Of a DNA stretch of 6,615 nucleotides, positions 6,034 through 6,615 are shown one piece after another (the stretch's first letter is position 1; every line of letters starts with the position of its first letter). The notes beneath the pieces were generated by a model. The model did no database searches. It saw nothing but the letters and a program-made list of their open reading frames with translations, and was not told the DNA's origin. A program made the position numbers and the translations under genes. Origin of the DNA: Alphaproteobacteria bacterium (GTDB lineage Bacteria > Pseudomonadota > Alphaproteobacteria > Kiloniellales > J153); assembly GCA_003693905.1 (NCBI GenBank), contig RFLL01000354.1:1-6615 (forward strand), in the 5' to 3' direction.

Positions 6034-6615
6034 TCAGCCGCGCCGCCGGCGGCGTTCGCGGCGCCCCTCGCCGACCCCGGCGGCATCGGCCGGTGCCGGG
6101 GCGCGGAACCGGCGCAGCCACCGGGCGCAGTTGGGATCGACGCCGTTGAGGACGTTGGCCGCCATGATGGCGGTCATTTCCTCCTCGTGGAGCGGGTTCA
6201 TGATTGCCGAGGTCATGCCGGCACCGGCCGCCATGGCCAGGAAATGGGCATTGAGCGCATGGCGGTTGGGCAGCCCGAAGCTGATGTTCGAGGCGCCGCA
6301 GGTGGTGTTGACGCGCAGCTCCTCGCGCAGGCGCCGGATCAGGTGAAACGCCGCCCGCCCGGCGTTGCCCAGTGCACCGATCGGCATGACCAACGGGTCG
6401 ACCACCACGTCGCAGGCGGGAATGCCGTAGTCGGCGGCACGTTCGACGATCTTCTTCGCGACTTCGAAGCGCACGTCCGGGTCTTCGGAAATGCCGCTTT
6501 CATCGTTGGAGATAGCGACCACCGCGGCACCGTACTTCTTGACCAGCGGCAGCACGCTTTCCAGGCGGTCCTCTTCGCCGGTGACCGAATTGACCAGGGC
6601 TTTGCCCTGATAGAC
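6034..6615 (-). CDS. Methyltetrahydrofolate:corrinoid methyltransferase, C-terminal 193 residues (cut by right window edge)
   Basis: The frame is open from base 6615 to the stop at 6036-6034. It encodes the C-terminal part of a pterin-binding TIM-barrel enzyme that exchanges a methyl group between a corrinoid protein and tetrahydrofolate (MtgA/AcsE/MetH pterin-domain family). The visible barrel strands are KALVNSVTGEEDR (partial residues 5-17), AAVVAISNDESGI (30-42), CDVVVDPLVMPIG (68-80) and TTCGASNISFGLPNR (104-118). The last is the diagnostic signature in which the Asn of SN contacts the pterin. EEEMTAIMAANVLNGVDPNC (144-163) is typical of the end of the barrel. It is not a folate-synthesis dihydropteroate synthase, since SNISFG belongs to the methyltransferase branch. 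About 100-140 N-terminal residues are missing. The protein ends in an arginine-rich tail (GEGRRERRRRRG). It lies directly upstream of the RACo-like gene, which supports a corrinoid system. Confidence 0.92.
   Translation of the reverse strand, partial: VYQGKALVNSVTGEEDRLESVLPLVKKYGAAVVAISNDESGISEDPDVRFEVAKKIVERAADYGIPACDVVVDPLVMPIGALGNAGRAAFHLIRRLREELRVNTTCGASNISFGLPNRHALNAHFLAMAAGAGMTSAIMNPLHEEEMTAIMAANVLNGVDPNCARWLRRFRAPAPADAAGVGEGRRERRRRRG

Noticed and set aside
4058..6346. Long + strand open frames (4058-5089 and 5105-6346) antisense to the activator and methyltransferase genes
   Set aside because: They are complements of clearly real genes with full motif sets, and their translations have low-complexity Asp/Val/Gly-rich composition without domains.
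6034..6615. Folate-biosynthesis dihydropteroate synthase (folP)
   Set aside because: The fold is shared, but TTCGASNISFGLPNR and the neighbouring RACo-like gene place it with methyltetrahydrofolate:corrinoid methyltransferases.

Overview
The window is GC-rich, tightly packed bacterial DNA with strong G/C third-position bias. Gene content and order point to an alphaproteobacterium (Rhodospirillales/Rhizobiales/Rhodobacterales-like). That placement is inferred from gene content and protein style, not from a marker gene. No RNA genes, insertion sequences, CRISPR arrays or integrases were seen.

Layout. (1) Bases 1-2656, minus strand: soxB-soxD-soxA, encoding the beta, delta and alpha subunits of heterotetrameric sarcosine oxidase. 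The alpha gene runs off the left edge; soxG would be expected beyond it. (2) Bases 2657-2927: a 271-bp divergent regulatory region holding a candidate soxB promoter and several repeated TTCGGG-type boxes. (3) Bases 2928-3950, plus strand: a GlxA/GbdR-type regulator with a DJ-1/PfpI-like sensor domain and an AraC DNA-binding domain. (4) Bases 3989-6019, minus strand, convergent with the regulator: a RACo-like [2Fe-2S]/ASKHA reductive activator of corrinoid proteins. (5) Bases 6034-6615, minus strand, just upstream of it in the same operon: the C-terminal part of a pterin-binding methyltetrahydrofolate:corrinoid methyltransferase, cut by the right edge.

How the genes fit together (inference from known families). 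A corrinoid methyltransfer system moves a methyl group from a methylated amine, probably a betaine-type compound, through a Co(I) corrinoid protein to tetrahydrofolate. The pterin-binding enzyme performs the transfer to folate, and the RACo-like protein re-reduces corrinoid that has oxidised to Co(II). Sarcosine oxidase then removes the last N-methyl group from sarcosine, giving glycine, H2O2 and 5,10-methylene-tetrahydrofolate. Both branches feed the folate one-carbon pool, and the GlxA-type regulator between them is the obvious candidate controller. The substrate-specific MttB/MtgB-type methyltransferase and the corrinoid protein itself are not in the window and would be expected to the right.

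The points most worth a second look are the pairing of an O2-using oxidase with machinery best known from anaerobes; phased direct repeats in the regulatory region; two tiny ORFs bridging the sox intergenic gaps; arginine-rich tails on both corrinoid-system proteins; and a palindrome-rich stretch encoding the poorly conserved RACo tail.
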